This document shows positions 22,323 through 29,968 of a DNA stretch of 64,000 bases, piece by piece. Positions within the stretch are counted from its first letter, which is position 1. The number at the start of each line of letters is the position of its first letter. The stretch is from the NCBI GenBank assembly GCA_902593945.1, contig CACJKA010000006.1, forward strand, positions 27,442-91,441, in the 5' to 3' direction. The DNA is from an uncultured Candidatus Poseidoniales archaeon (GTDB lineage Archaea > Thermoplasmatota > Poseidoniia > Poseidoniales > Thalassarchaeaceae). The notes beneath the pieces were generated by a model. That model did not search any database, was not told the origin of the DNA, and worked only from the letters and a program-made list of their open reading frames with translations. A program made the translations under genes and the position numbers.

Positions 22323-23507
22323 TTACGGGTGTGGAGGGATCTCGTCATCCCAATTTTCCATTTTGTTTAATGTGGTTGTTACGTTTGTTATTTCACCATC
22401 TTCCCAATAATCAACGGCTACAAATGTAGGTCTTCTATCCATAATTTCCCAACATTCGATAGTACGATTTAGTAAAAAATCATACTCATTTATCTCATGA
22501 GCCTTGTAAGGGTCTGCAGTACCAAATATACTACTCAACCAATGGCTTAGATGCCAAACAGGTTGACTTGAATCCCCTCTTCCCAATTCACATGTCATTT
22601 CTTCTTTATCTTGTTGACCATATGGAGTATCCCAACTGTGCTTCCATGCCGGATGGAAATATGAATAACTCTCATTATATTCTGATTGTACGTATATCAC
22701 AACGTCCCTTTCTTGCAGAATCATATCTCCTATTGAAGGCCAAGGTTCACCTAATTGATGAATAAATGCTCTTTCTAAAATTCCAGTTTGGTTAAATAAA
22801 AACTCTAGATGATCAGCAGGTACGTAGTTTTCAACTAATATGGATACAACCTCTCCACATGTAAATGAGCAACTTTCATCAGTTAAATTCATTAACGAAT
22901 TAAGAAGTGATAACCATTCAAATGGATCTACTTCAGAATACGCACATGGATGTGGAAACTGACCAGGGGAACCATGACAGAATCTTACATCTTCTGCCTC
23001 AGTTTCATCATTACTTAGATGATGTGCATCCACCATAAATGCTCTAATTCCTCCATCCCATTGAGCTTGAAGTCCAGTATAGTGATTAGTCCCAAGAATT
23101 ACACCATCTTCTGATGTAGCAAAAGCATTGTGTGTCTCAGGAAATGTAAAATTATCATAGTTTCTTAAACAGTATTTTGCCAATCCATGGCAAATAATAG
23201 TGTCATTCTGATCTAGTGGGTCAAGACCTCTTTCTGATTCCCAGTCATTCGGCAAGTCATCTCCATCTATATCCTCATCCAAAGTATCACAGATTGTATC
23301 GCCATCGAGATCATTAGGCATTTCTTCAGAATTATCTGGATTACTATTACAATCAATTTCGATTAAATTTTCCCATCCGTCTCCATCTCTATCCAAATCT
23401 TCACTATCTTCTATACCGTCATTATCCATGTCTAGAAACTCATCCCCTATACAGCCTGAAAGAACCAAGCCAACAACAATCAGAATCACTATCCAACGCT
23501 TTTCCAT
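22323..23507 (-). CDS. Lipoprotein with calcium repeats and PI-PLC X-like phosphodiesterase domain
   Basis: Starting at ATG 23507, the 394-residue protein has a lipoprotein signal with Cys19 in VLSGC. Thrombospondin-type-3-like Asp-rich repeats follow (about 26-100; DMDNDGIEDSEDLDRDGDG). From about residue 118 the sequence resembles PI-PLC X-domain phosphodiesterases: PETHNAFAT with His126, GGIRAFMVDAHH, and VRFCHGS with His178, which are the positions of the two catalytic histidines. The true substrate is unknown, and a bacterial/plant-like PLC fold on an archaeal surface is unusual. A longer in-frame start exists at 23555 but would bury the signal peptide. Confidence 0.78.
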   Translation of the reverse strand: MEKRWIVILIVVGLVLSGCIGDEFLDMDNDGIEDSEDLDRDGDGWENLIEIDCNSNPDNSEEMPNDLDGDTICDTLDEDIDGDDLPNDWESERGLDPLDQNDTIICHGLAKYCLRNYDNFTFPETHNAFATSEDGVILGTNHYTGLQAQWDGGIRAFMVDAHHLSNDETEAEDVRFCHGSPGQFPHPCAYSEVDPFEWLSLLNSLMNLTDESCSFTCGEVVSILVENYVPADHLEFLFNQTGILERAFIHQLGEPWPSIGDMILQERDVVIYVQSEYNESYSYFHPAWKHSWDTPYGQQDKEEMTCELGRGDSSQPVWHLSHWLSSIFGTADPYKAHEINEYDFLLNRTIECWEIMDRRPTFVAVDYWEDGEITNVTTTLNKMENWDDEIPPHP

Positions 23508-23617
23508 AGTATTCCATTGGTAGCATAGCCCATCAATTAATTGGTATGATTGCATTTTTCATGTGAACTTGTTAGCGTAAGACACTAAGCCACGAAGCCT
23601 TACCCACGATTGATATA

Positions 23618-24400
23618 ATGGCTCGTCGAGATGATAGAAACTTGGGTTTTTTCGGTCGATTATGGGAAAGTCAAAGGGGAAGACATTTCCAAATTGTCAC
23701 TAATGTCTCAATTTTATCCGTGGCTCTATTAGTTTGGGGAATAATTTTTCTCTTCGGACTTTCCGGACCCACAGACCCATCCAAAGAAAATATCGTAACT
23801 TTAAGTTGGATAGGTATGTTAATTGGAGCCATTGGTACATTCTATGTTGGCCCTGAGTTCTTCTTCTATCTTGAGAAGAAACAGGTTCTCGATGATATTC
23901 TTTTGTTGGATTCACGTGCCGAAGTATTAAGGCGCCGAAAAGAAGGAGAAGAAGCAGCAATTATGCTTGGGTCAAAGCACATGAGTCTGATGCGAGGATT
24001 ACTTGAACTACATGAAATACCAGTTGGAAAGAATCTGACTAATTCTCCAATAATTAAATCTCATAGCGATATCAATGTAGAAGAAAATTGGTGGAATAAT
24101 TCAAACTCGGTCCTTTCACGTAAACTTCCAGGATTAGATATACTTAGAGAACTATTCTTTCATAGATTTTTAATTTTAATCACTTCATCTAGTTTAATCG
24201 CATTATTTTGGAACACTATTTTTGGTATCGCTTCCATGGGAGGCTCTAGAGATTATACAATCGATCTCACAGAGAGAATTAGTGGATTATCATCTTTCCA
24301 TCACCTTGCTCCTCACATAGATCCCGTTAGTATTATTTTGATTCTTTTCTTAACTTTCATATTATATCTAACTAGGCCGTATAACTTCAAGGAGATTTAG
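23618..24400 (+). CDS. Four-helix membrane protein of unknown function
   Basis: A 260-residue protein with two N-terminal helices (about 27-46 and 64-83), a cytosolic segment rich in Arg, Glu and Leu (about 88-180), and two C-terminal helices (about 185-205 and 235-253). I do not recognise the family. It ends one base before the signal peptidase gene, so the two are almost certainly co-transcribed. A role in membrane-protein processing is possible but is only inferred. Confidence 0.75.
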   Translation: MARRDDRNLGFFGRLWESQRGRHFQIVTNVSILSVALLVWGIIFLFGLSGPTDPSKENIVTLSWIGMLIGAIGTFYVGPEFFFYLEKKQVLDDILLLDSRAEVLRRRKEGEEAAIMLGSKHMSLMRGLLELHEIPVGKNLTNSPIIKSHSDINVEENWWNNSNSVLSRKLPGLDILRELFFHRFLILITSSSLIALFWNTIFGIASMGGSRDYTIDLTERISGLSSFHHLAPHIDPVSIILILFLTFILYLTRPYNFKEI

Positions 24401-24401
24401 T

Positions 24402-25286
24402 ATGGAAAATGACTTCAAGCTCTATCTCAGAGAGGCATTTCTTGCTATAGGGCTAGTTTTCTTATTACTTGGGTCCATGTGGTTAGCTACCGGTATGTTT
24501 CCTCCAATGGTTGTCGTTGAATCAGGTTCAATGAAACATAGCGAAGATGGTTCTCTAGGGGCAATTGATCCTGGTGATTTGGTATTGATTATGAATCCCG
24601 ATAGAGTTGAAATAGTCACATACGTAGAAGCTTCTAATGAAGATAATGAGAATTTTGGATATGAAATGCATGGTATGTATGGGGACGTAATTATTTATGA
24701 AAAAAATGGAGGTTCTGATACCCCTGTGATCCATCGAGCATTACTCAAAGCGGAAACAAACTTAACCGAAAATCCAATTCAGAATTCATGTTCAGAGGGC
24801 GTATTTGATCAGTTAGAAGAAATATGCATTTTAACATGGGATGTTCCGGGTACTCATTTAGTAAATGTAAGTAATATTTCTTTAACATTAGATTATTCTT
24901 GCGCACCTCATGGAAATCTAACAATCGATAAGTGGATCCCAAAACACGAAGGATATTTGACAACAGGCGACAATAGGATGACCAATGGATGTACAATCGA
25001 TCAACTAAGAGCAACAAGTTCGACAGCCGATGATTCCTATATCCAGAGTCGTGGCTTAAAGGATGAATATGGCAACCCCGTAACTGCTGTGAGAGATGTT
25101 TGGGTAGTGGGAGTTGCTTCATCTGAAATTCCATGGGTCGGAGCAATCAAACTTTTTTTCTCTGGAACCTATGATTTTGTATCTCCACAAACTTGGAATT
25201 ATCTGTTTACGTTGATTGCAGCAGTAGTCATTATTCCAATGGTTTATGATATGTTAATATTCAGAGAAAGCGAAGAAGAAGAATAG
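24402..25286 (+). CDS. Signal peptidase I (archaeal/ER type)
   Basis: This removes N-terminal signal peptides. There is an N-terminal membrane helix (about 13-33). The catalytic serine is Ser43 in VVVESGSMKHS. The histidine that replaces the bacterial lysine is His111 in TPVIHRAL, and Asp190 is in LTTGDNRMTNG. A C-terminal helix (about 265-285) anchors the other end. The Ser/His arrangement is that of archaeal and eukaryotic S26B peptidases. An insertion with two cysteines lies between the catalytic histidine and the aspartate. It is co-transcribed with the upstream membrane protein and converges on the site-2 protease gene. Confidence 0.9.
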   Translation: MENDFKLYLREAFLAIGLVFLLLGSMWLATGMFPPMVVVESGSMKHSEDGSLGAIDPGDLVLIMNPDRVEIVTYVEASNEDNENFGYEMHGMYGDVIIYEKNGGSDTPVIHRALLKAETNLTENPIQNSCSEGVFDQLEEICILTWDVPGTHLVNVSNISLTLDYSCAPHGNLTIDKWIPKHEGYLTTGDNRMTNGCTIDQLRATSSTADDSYIQSRGLKDEYGNPVTAVRDVWVVGVASSEIPWVGAIKLFFSGTYDFVSPQTWNYLFTLIAAVVIIPMVYDMLIFRESEEEE

Positions 25287-25292
25287 AATATT

Positions 25293-26810
25293 TTAGTTTA
25301 ACATATTAGCTAATAGTATTGGGAATAAGACAATTAAAAGTATAATTATACTACTAAAACCACTTACTCGATTAGCTATTTTTTCAACTCTTAGAGGATT
25401 CATATTTTTCCCAAAGAATTTTATTACTGAGTGGGTAGAATCTCTAGTGATTTGCCCGCCATCAAAGGGTACCATAGGTATTAAGTTAGCAAAACCAAGT
25501 ATGAAATTTATCCATGCTAACCAGAATAAGAAATCAAAAATAGCTAACATGCCGCTAGTCCCTATTATTGAAGCAATAATTCCATCTCCTGATTCAAGTA
25601 AATCTCTCTCTTCTAGTGGCATAGAATGACCCTCTAATCTTATTGGCTCACCCAATAATTCTAATGGCTTGAATACGAAAATGACAGTTCTGAGGAGAGG
25701 ATTTAGATCTTCAGTAGATGACAACTTATATCGCTCGACTGCACTAGTTCCAGAGGAAATTCCACTAACTCCGAGAAAAGCATTCCCTTGTTCTATACCA
25801 TTTCCATTCAAGAAAGTAATATAATCTTCCATACACTGTTCTTGACTATCACAATCCTCCTCAAACCAAGTAGGAATTCCTTGAGAAACGTAGTAATCCA
25901 GTTGATCGGTTAGTGTTACAACAATTTCTCTTGTTTCTCTGTCCCCCATCTCATTTTTTCTAGACATAACAGATAAATTCATTTCATCTCCTGCGGATTT
26001 AGAATCCATAATTTCTGTGAAAGAGTCATAATCCGGGACATGTATTCCATCAAGGTGAGTAATTATTTCATACGGCTCTAATCCCGCTTCCTCAGCACCA
26101 CTATCTACAATAATACCCTTTGCATGTAGTCCAGGTTCAGAAGCTACAAATCCTGAGGCCGTGCATGATAGTAAAAGTATCACGATATATGTTGAAACAA
26201 TATTTATCGAAGGTGCAGCAGCATAAATTCGCAATCTTTCTCTCCTAGGTGCTCTAGTCATTTCTTGAATTTCCGGTTCGAAAAATGCCCCCATAGGCAA
26301 AGGACCTAGTAGTAATAATCCGAAACTTTTTGCTCTCATTCCATGAACTCTTGCTTGTATTGCATGGCCGTATTCATGAATAATTACCGCCATAATTAGT
26401 GCGATTACTGGCCACCAGAAAGGAACAAAACTCGTTACACCTGGAATTAATAATAGATCTTTAGCAGGAATTGCCTCTTCCGGTGGTGAAAATGCACTTG
26501 CTACAGCGGTTAAAATCAGAAGAAGGATTACTCCAAACATTACTATGAAACATAACCATATTGAGAATTCTCCAAAACCTCTCCAAAATCTTCTGTATTT
26601 TGAGATCTTTTCAAGAAAAATTCTTCCTTTTTTTGTTCTAATCATCAAAATGAAACCCAAAACTCTTGTTGCATCCCAGTTATCTAGAGTTCCATTATTT
26701 TCTAGAATAATTAATACGGAGTACCAAATTATCATAATTATGGCACCCCATATTGGTAGCCCTAGAAGATAAAAAAAGTAGATTGAAATCATTGGTAAAA
26801 GATGATTCAT
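25293..26810 (-). CDS. Site-2-type M50 zinc metalloprotease with PDZ insert
   Basis: A polytopic membrane protease. The zinc-binding motif is HEYGH at about residues 145-149, and the second motif is NLIPMVPFDGGQI near the C-terminus, supplying the third ligand. A PDZ-like domain (IIVDSGAEEAGLEPYEIITHLDG) lies between them. The start at 26810 is preferred over ATG 26834 because a strong GAGGAGGGG site precedes it at correct spacing and the protein then begins directly with a membrane segment, giving about 505 residues. Such proteases cut membrane-bound regulators; the substrate is unknown here. Confidence 0.9.
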   Translation of the reverse strand: MNHLLPMISIYFFYLLGLPIWGAIIMIIWYSVLIILENNGTLDNWDATRVLGFILMIRTKKGRIFLEKISKYRRFWRGFGEFSIWLCFIVMFGVILLLILTAVASAFSPPEEAIPAKDLLLIPGVTSFVPFWWPVIALIMAVIIHEYGHAIQARVHGMRAKSFGLLLLGPLPMGAFFEPEIQEMTRAPRRERLRIYAAAPSINIVSTYIVILLLSCTASGFVASEPGLHAKGIIVDSGAEEAGLEPYEIITHLDGIHVPDYDSFTEIMDSKSAGDEMNLSVMSRKNEMGDRETREIVVTLTDQLDYYVSQGIPTWFEEDCDSQEQCMEDYITFLNGNGIEQGNAFLGVSGISSGTSAVERYKLSSTEDLNPLLRTVIFVFKPLELLGEPIRLEGHSMPLEERDLLESGDGIIASIIGTSGMLAIFDFLFWLAWINFILGFANLIPMVPFDGGQITRDSTHSVIKFFGKNMNPLRVEKIANRVSGFSSIIILLIVLFPILLANMLN

Positions 26811-26916
26811 AACCGACCCCTCCTCATCTTGCATAACACGTGGTCAAGACCCCCCATTCTTCAACTTGTGTTCTTTATTACAAAAATGACTTCAAAGATA
26901 AGCCTCTCGGAATTGC

Positions 26917-27105
26917 ATGGTTGAACGTGATTCAGAGGATATCAAGAGCAAAAAACGTCAACTTGATATCATCAGAAGAGAAAGGGATAGTATCCTGCGT
27001 TTGTTAAATCAAGCTAGGTTGGCAAATCTGAACAAAGAAGTAGAAAATCTGATTCAAGAATTCGATAGACTTGATGCGGTTCTCTCAGAAGAAGACTCAT
27101 ATTGA
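26917..27105 (+). CDS. Small coiled-coil protein
   Basis: This 62-residue, highly charged ORF has heptad-like spacing throughout (IIRRERDSILRLLNQARL, LNKEVENLIQEFDRL), so it is probably a helical or coiled-coil peptide. I recognise no family. A TATA-like TTTATTAC lies about 40 bases upstream. The 3' end overlaps the convergent hjc gene by 52 bases, which makes it less secure than neighbouring genes. Confidence 0.5.
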   Translation: MVERDSEDIKSKKRQLDIIRRERDSILRLLNQARLANLNKEVENLIQEFDRLDAVLSEEDSY

Positions 27106-27695
27106 GTCATTATTGATTCTTTCATTGGGAAATTGGTATTTTCTTCCAAAGCAGTAGTTTGAATATTATTAGCATTTTCAGACTTAGAGATTAATGAAAG
27201 AAATTTGTGTAACGGAAGTCCCTTATTCCAATCTAAGTAAGGAGTTCCATTTCTCGTTAGAGGTAATTCAGGAACAGTTCTAGAGAGTAATCTTAGTTTC
27301 CCTGTAAGTCCTTCAGTTTTCACTCTAAATATTCTCCAACTGTCCCCCCTGACTCCTTTCAACCTGTAAGCATAGAATGGTTGTATTGAGCACCTAATTC
27401 CAATTTCTTCTAATGCTTTATACTGTAAAACAGTTCTACCAGAAAGATATAATTTAGGCTTCTTTGAAGATTTTACTTCTATTGGGAAACACATATCGCC
27501 CCTTAATGCTAGAAGATCGCCAGTACCTTCTGAACCACTTCCTGGCGCCCTTACAACTAGAAATGGACGTTGACAAATCTGCATAGCCTGTGCTCGTTCT
27601 GTTTCACTACAAGATCTTGTTATTGCACGAACTCCTTTTTCTTCACCTGCAAGTACTGAGCGTAACTCACGCTCGTATGCCCCTCCTATTCCCAT
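27054..27695 (-). CDS. hjc: Holliday junction resolvase Hjc-like nuclease
   Basis: A junction-resolving enzyme with the archaeal Hjc/type II nuclease fold. Catalytic residues are visible as Glu8 or Glu10 (YEREL), Asp60 (GTGDLLALRGD), and Glu73/Lys75 (FPIEVKSSK). The N-terminal half matches Hjc with a longer loop before the catalytic aspartate. The C-terminal 70-75 residues are an extension beyond the usual ~125-residue enzyme and look unstructured. A TATA-like element at 27768-27776 may drive it separately from the upstream macro-domain gene. Confidence 0.87.
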   Translation of the reverse strand: MGIGGAYERELRSVLAGEEKGVRAITRSCSETERAQAMQICQRPFLVVRAPGSGSEGTGDLLALRGDMCFPIEVKSSKKPKLYLSGRTVLQYKALEEIGIRCSIQPFYAYRLKGVRGDSWRIFRVKTEGLTGKLRLLSRTVPELPLTRNGTPYLDWNKGLPLHKFLSLISKSENANNIQTTALEENTNFPMKESIMTQYESSSERTASSLSNS

Positions 27696-27767
27696 GCTAC
27701 TATCGTAATCTCAAGGTTATTGAGGACATCGCTTGATTAATGCTTTTTTTTCCGGTTTTTGGAGTTT

Positions 27768-27776
27768 TTTATAAAG
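27768..27776 (-). promoter_or_regulatory. TATA-box-like promoter element upstream of hjc
   Basis: Read on the minus strand this is CTTTATAAA, a good archaeal TATA box, about 75 bases before the hjc start. A long A-tract follows it on that strand. It lies in the 95-base gap after the macro-domain gene, suggesting a separate hjc promoter. No experimental support is available. Confidence 0.45.
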
Positions 27777-27790
27777 TGACATTTAGCAAA

Positions 27791-28432
27791 TTATTGAAAT
27801 TTACCTTTCCTATATTCTCTTGTCCTATCGACTCCCGGGAATTGATCTTCACTTTCACGATATACGGTTTTCATATTCTTTAGAAAACTCTGCTCATTTG
27901 TAACAATTAAGACCATATCTACACCTGGGTCTTCTCCTTCATCCATCCAAGCTAATACAATCTCCATTGTCATCCTAGCTCCTTCTCTATGTGGGTAAGC
28001 AAATACATCCATGCCCAAAGGTGGTAGAACTAAAGTTTCGCGCGGTTCTAGATTTTCTACTTCTAAAAATAATGAATCATATGATTTTTTTAATAATTCT
28101 CTTCTGTATTGATCTTGTGTAGGTCTTCTACAATCTGGACCTACAACATGTACAAGATGTTCTGCAGGTAGATTGTAGGCAGATGTGGTAACCGCCTCTC
28201 CAACTCCACAAGGTTGTGAGTTTGTTTTACGTTTTTCTTTTGCTATTTCAGTACAAGCAGCTCTTAATTCAGGTCCGGCCGCTAGTTGCATCACCTCATC
28301 TAAACCTTCTCTGCCCGCAAGTCTATTGTTGGCTGGTAGAACCATTATGTCACCCTCCACTCTAGTAACATTGCCAAAGCACACTCTCACCTGTCCATAT
28401 TTACATTCTCGGACTATGATAACCTCTGCCAT
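27791..28432 (-). CDS. Macro domain protein (ADP-ribose-binding)
   Basis: A macro-domain fold protein of about 213 residues. The characteristic start is GNVTRVEGDIMVLPANNRL, followed by the GVGEAVTTSAYNLPAEHLVHVVGP block, and LVLPPLGMDVFAYP for the distal loop. Such proteins bind or hydrolyse ADP-ribose-type ligands. The start at 28432 gives a normal N-terminus; in-frame extensions to 28525 would overlap the divergent gene. Its role here is not defined by neighbours. Confidence 0.85.
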   Translation of the reverse strand: MAEVIIVRECKYGQVRVCFGNVTRVEGDIMVLPANNRLAGREGLDEVMQLAAGPELRAACTEIAKEKRKTNSQPCGVGEAVTTSAYNLPAEHLVHVVGPDCRRPTQDQYRRELLKKSYDSLFLEVENLEPRETLVLPPLGMDVFAYPHREGARMTMEIVLAWMDEGEDPGVDMVLIVTNEQSFLKNMKTVYRESEDQFPGVDRTREYRKGKFQ

Positions 28433-28504
28433 ATTAATGATGAGGGGAGGGCATCCAATATGTATGCTTCTTCTCAACATTCTGAATATTAAAGCGAACA
28501 TTTG

Positions 28505-28765
28505 ATGCGTGAAGACGTCTCCCACTGGAATATGTCAGTGGGTTACGTACTAGTAAATGTTGAACCCGGTTCGGAAGTAGATGTGTTTAATACAGCATCA
28601 TCATTATCTTTTGTAACCGATGCAAATCTTCTCTTCGGCGATCATGATTTAATAGTTAAATTAGAGGCAGAAAATATGGGAGATATAGCTAGGTTAGTTG
28701 TAGAATCAATACGTGCAATTCCAGGAGTTTTGAATACCAAAACGCTTGCTTGCGCAGAAATGTAG
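28505..28765 (+). CDS. Stand-alone Lrp/AsnC ligand-binding (RAM) domain protein
   Basis: An 86-residue protein consisting only of the alpha-beta RAM fold of Lrp/AsnC regulators (VGYVLVNVEPGSEVDVFNTA, DHDLIVKLEAENMGDIARLV, IPGVLNTKTLACAE). No helix-turn-helix is present. Such stand-alone domains can bind amino acids or modulate full-length Lrp proteins. ATG at 28505 is preferred to the TTG just before it. It lies 117 bases upstream of the MC1 gene on the same strand and diverges from the macro gene. Confidence 0.85.
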   Translation: MREDVSHWNMSVGYVLVNVEPGSEVDVFNTASSLSFVTDANLLFGDHDLIVKLEAENMGDIARLVVESIRAIPGVLNTKTLACAEM

Positions 28766-28881
28766 ATGATTTTTCATTAGTCGGTTTTTTCAGTTTTCTT
28801 TTAATTGTGGCGCAGTATTGCGTTTTTTATACAATAACTTCATATCCTATTTTGACTGTCGAAGTGGCGGAGGATTGCTTT

Positions 28882-29145
28882 ATGTCAGACAAAAAATACT
28901 TCGTATTGATGGAGAATGGAAAGGACACTACTCAAGTGTTCGTAAGCAAGCAGCCACGTGGAGCAGCCTTGAAGGCAGCTACTCGTGGCCATACCGCTAT
29001 CCAACTGCGTGAGCGCGGAACAAACCGTGTTCACAATTTTGAAGGTTGGACTGAGGTTGTTGCAAAGCCAGCTAATGGACCAGCTTGGCTACCAGACAAA
29101 ATCAAGAAGGCCAATGTAAAGAAAAATGGAATTACTCGATTATGA
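28882..29145 (+). CDS. MC1-family non-histone chromosomal protein
   Basis: A small, basic DNA-bending protein of 87 residues. The family pattern is clear: KYFVLMENGKDTTQVFVSKQ, then PRGAALKAATRG, LRERGTNRVHNFEGWTEVV, and PAWLPDKIKKANVKK. A GGAGGA site about 7 bases before ATG 28882 marks the start; an in-frame extension to 28750 would give a spurious hydrophobic N-terminus. MC1 compacts archaeal chromosomes and is best known from haloarchaea and Methanosarcina. A hairpin downstream could terminate it. Confidence 0.92.
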   Translation: MSDKKYFVLMENGKDTTQVFVSKQPRGAALKAATRGHTAIQLRERGTNRVHNFEGWTEVVAKPANGPAWLPDKIKKANVKKNGITRL

Positions 29146-29171
29146 GTAATCTATTTTTTCCGGAATTACAA

Positions 29172-29202
29172 AACCCCTCTCCGGGTTTACTCGGAGAGGG
29201 TT
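29172..29202. terminator. Hairpin between the convergent MC1 and sdhB genes
   Basis: A 9-base-pair perfect stem (CCCTCTCCG pairing with CGGAGAGGG, loop about GGTTTACT) with extra flanking A-C/G-T pairs. It lies between two genes that end towards each other, so it could stop transcription in both directions. Archaeal termination mainly uses T-tracts, so the hairpin may instead be a bidirectional RNA 3'-end stabiliser; no strong T-tract follows. Confidence 0.5.
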
Positions 29203-29205
29203 AAA

Positions 29206-29967
29206 TCATCTTAATCCTAATTTACGTCCAATTATTGCAATTGGATCGTAGTATTCTGTAATTACTCTTTCTTTGAGAGGTATTATTGCATTGTCTGTGA
29301 TATTGATCCCTGCAGGGCATACTTCTGTGCAACATCGAGTAATATTACAATAGCCTATACCAAAATCATCTTTAATTTCAGGAATTCTATTTTCAACATC
29401 TAATGGATGCATTTCTAATCCTGCTAAACGTACAAAGAACCTTGGTCCAGCGAAATCATCGAATTTTTGATGTTCTCGGAGTACGTGACATGTGTTTACA
29501 CACAACATACATTCAATACAACCTCTAAACTCTTGGATTCGATTTGCCTCATTCTGATTAAATTCCCAGTCTAATTCATCAGGGCCTTTCACAGGGACCA
29601 TTTTTTTATTCATTTCATAAGCCCATGATGTATCTGTAACCAAGTCCTTTGTTAATGGGAATGATTGCATTGGTTTCACAAGAACAGGCTCTCCATCTGG
29701 AGTTTCTTCCATTACTTCTTCCATTCTTGTCATGCACATAAGACGTGGTTTTCCATTAACTTCTGCGGAACATGAACCACATTTACCTGCTTTACAATTC
29801 CATCTGCAAGATAGGTCTGGAGCATGCTCAGCTTGTATTCTATGAATTACATCAAGAACTACCATCCCTTCATCCATTTCAACAGTATAATCTACCATTT
29901 CTCCGAATGGGTCTCCATCTTCATCGGGTTCTCCTCTGAAAATTTTGAATGTTACATCTTCTGCCAT
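29206..29967 (-). CDS. sdhB: Succinate dehydrogenase/fumarate reductase iron-sulfur subunit
   Basis: The electron-transfer subunit of respiratory complex II. The 2Fe-2S ligands are in CRWNCKAGKCGSCSAEV and the later CMTRM region. The 4Fe-4S/3Fe-4S ligands are in CIECMLCVNTCHVLRE and CNITRCCTEVCPAGINI. The start at 29967 follows a GAGGAGGA site and gives 253 residues; a longer frame to 29994 overlaps sdhA. It is the third gene of an sdhC-A-B operon. Confidence 0.95.
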   Translation of the reverse strand: MAEDVTFKIFRGEPDEDGDPFGEMVDYTVEMDEGMVVLDVIHRIQAEHAPDLSCRWNCKAGKCGSCSAEVNGKPRLMCMTRMEEVMEETPDGEPVLVKPMQSFPLTKDLVTDTSWAYEMNKKMVPVKGPDELDWEFNQNEANRIQEFRGCIECMLCVNTCHVLREHQKFDDFAGPRFFVRLAGLEMHPLDVENRIPEIKDDFGIGYCNITRCCTEVCPAGINITDNAIIPLKERVITEYYDPIAIIGRKLGLR

Positions 29968-29968
29968 T

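Noticed and set aside
28185..28505. Plus-strand open frame of 106 codons.
   Set aside because: It is antisense to the macro-domain gene and has no recognisable fold or ribosome-binding site.
28750..28881. Hydrophobic N-terminal extension of the MC1 protein.
   Set aside because: MC1 starts at 28882 behind a good ribosome-binding site; the extension is non-coding leader read in frame.
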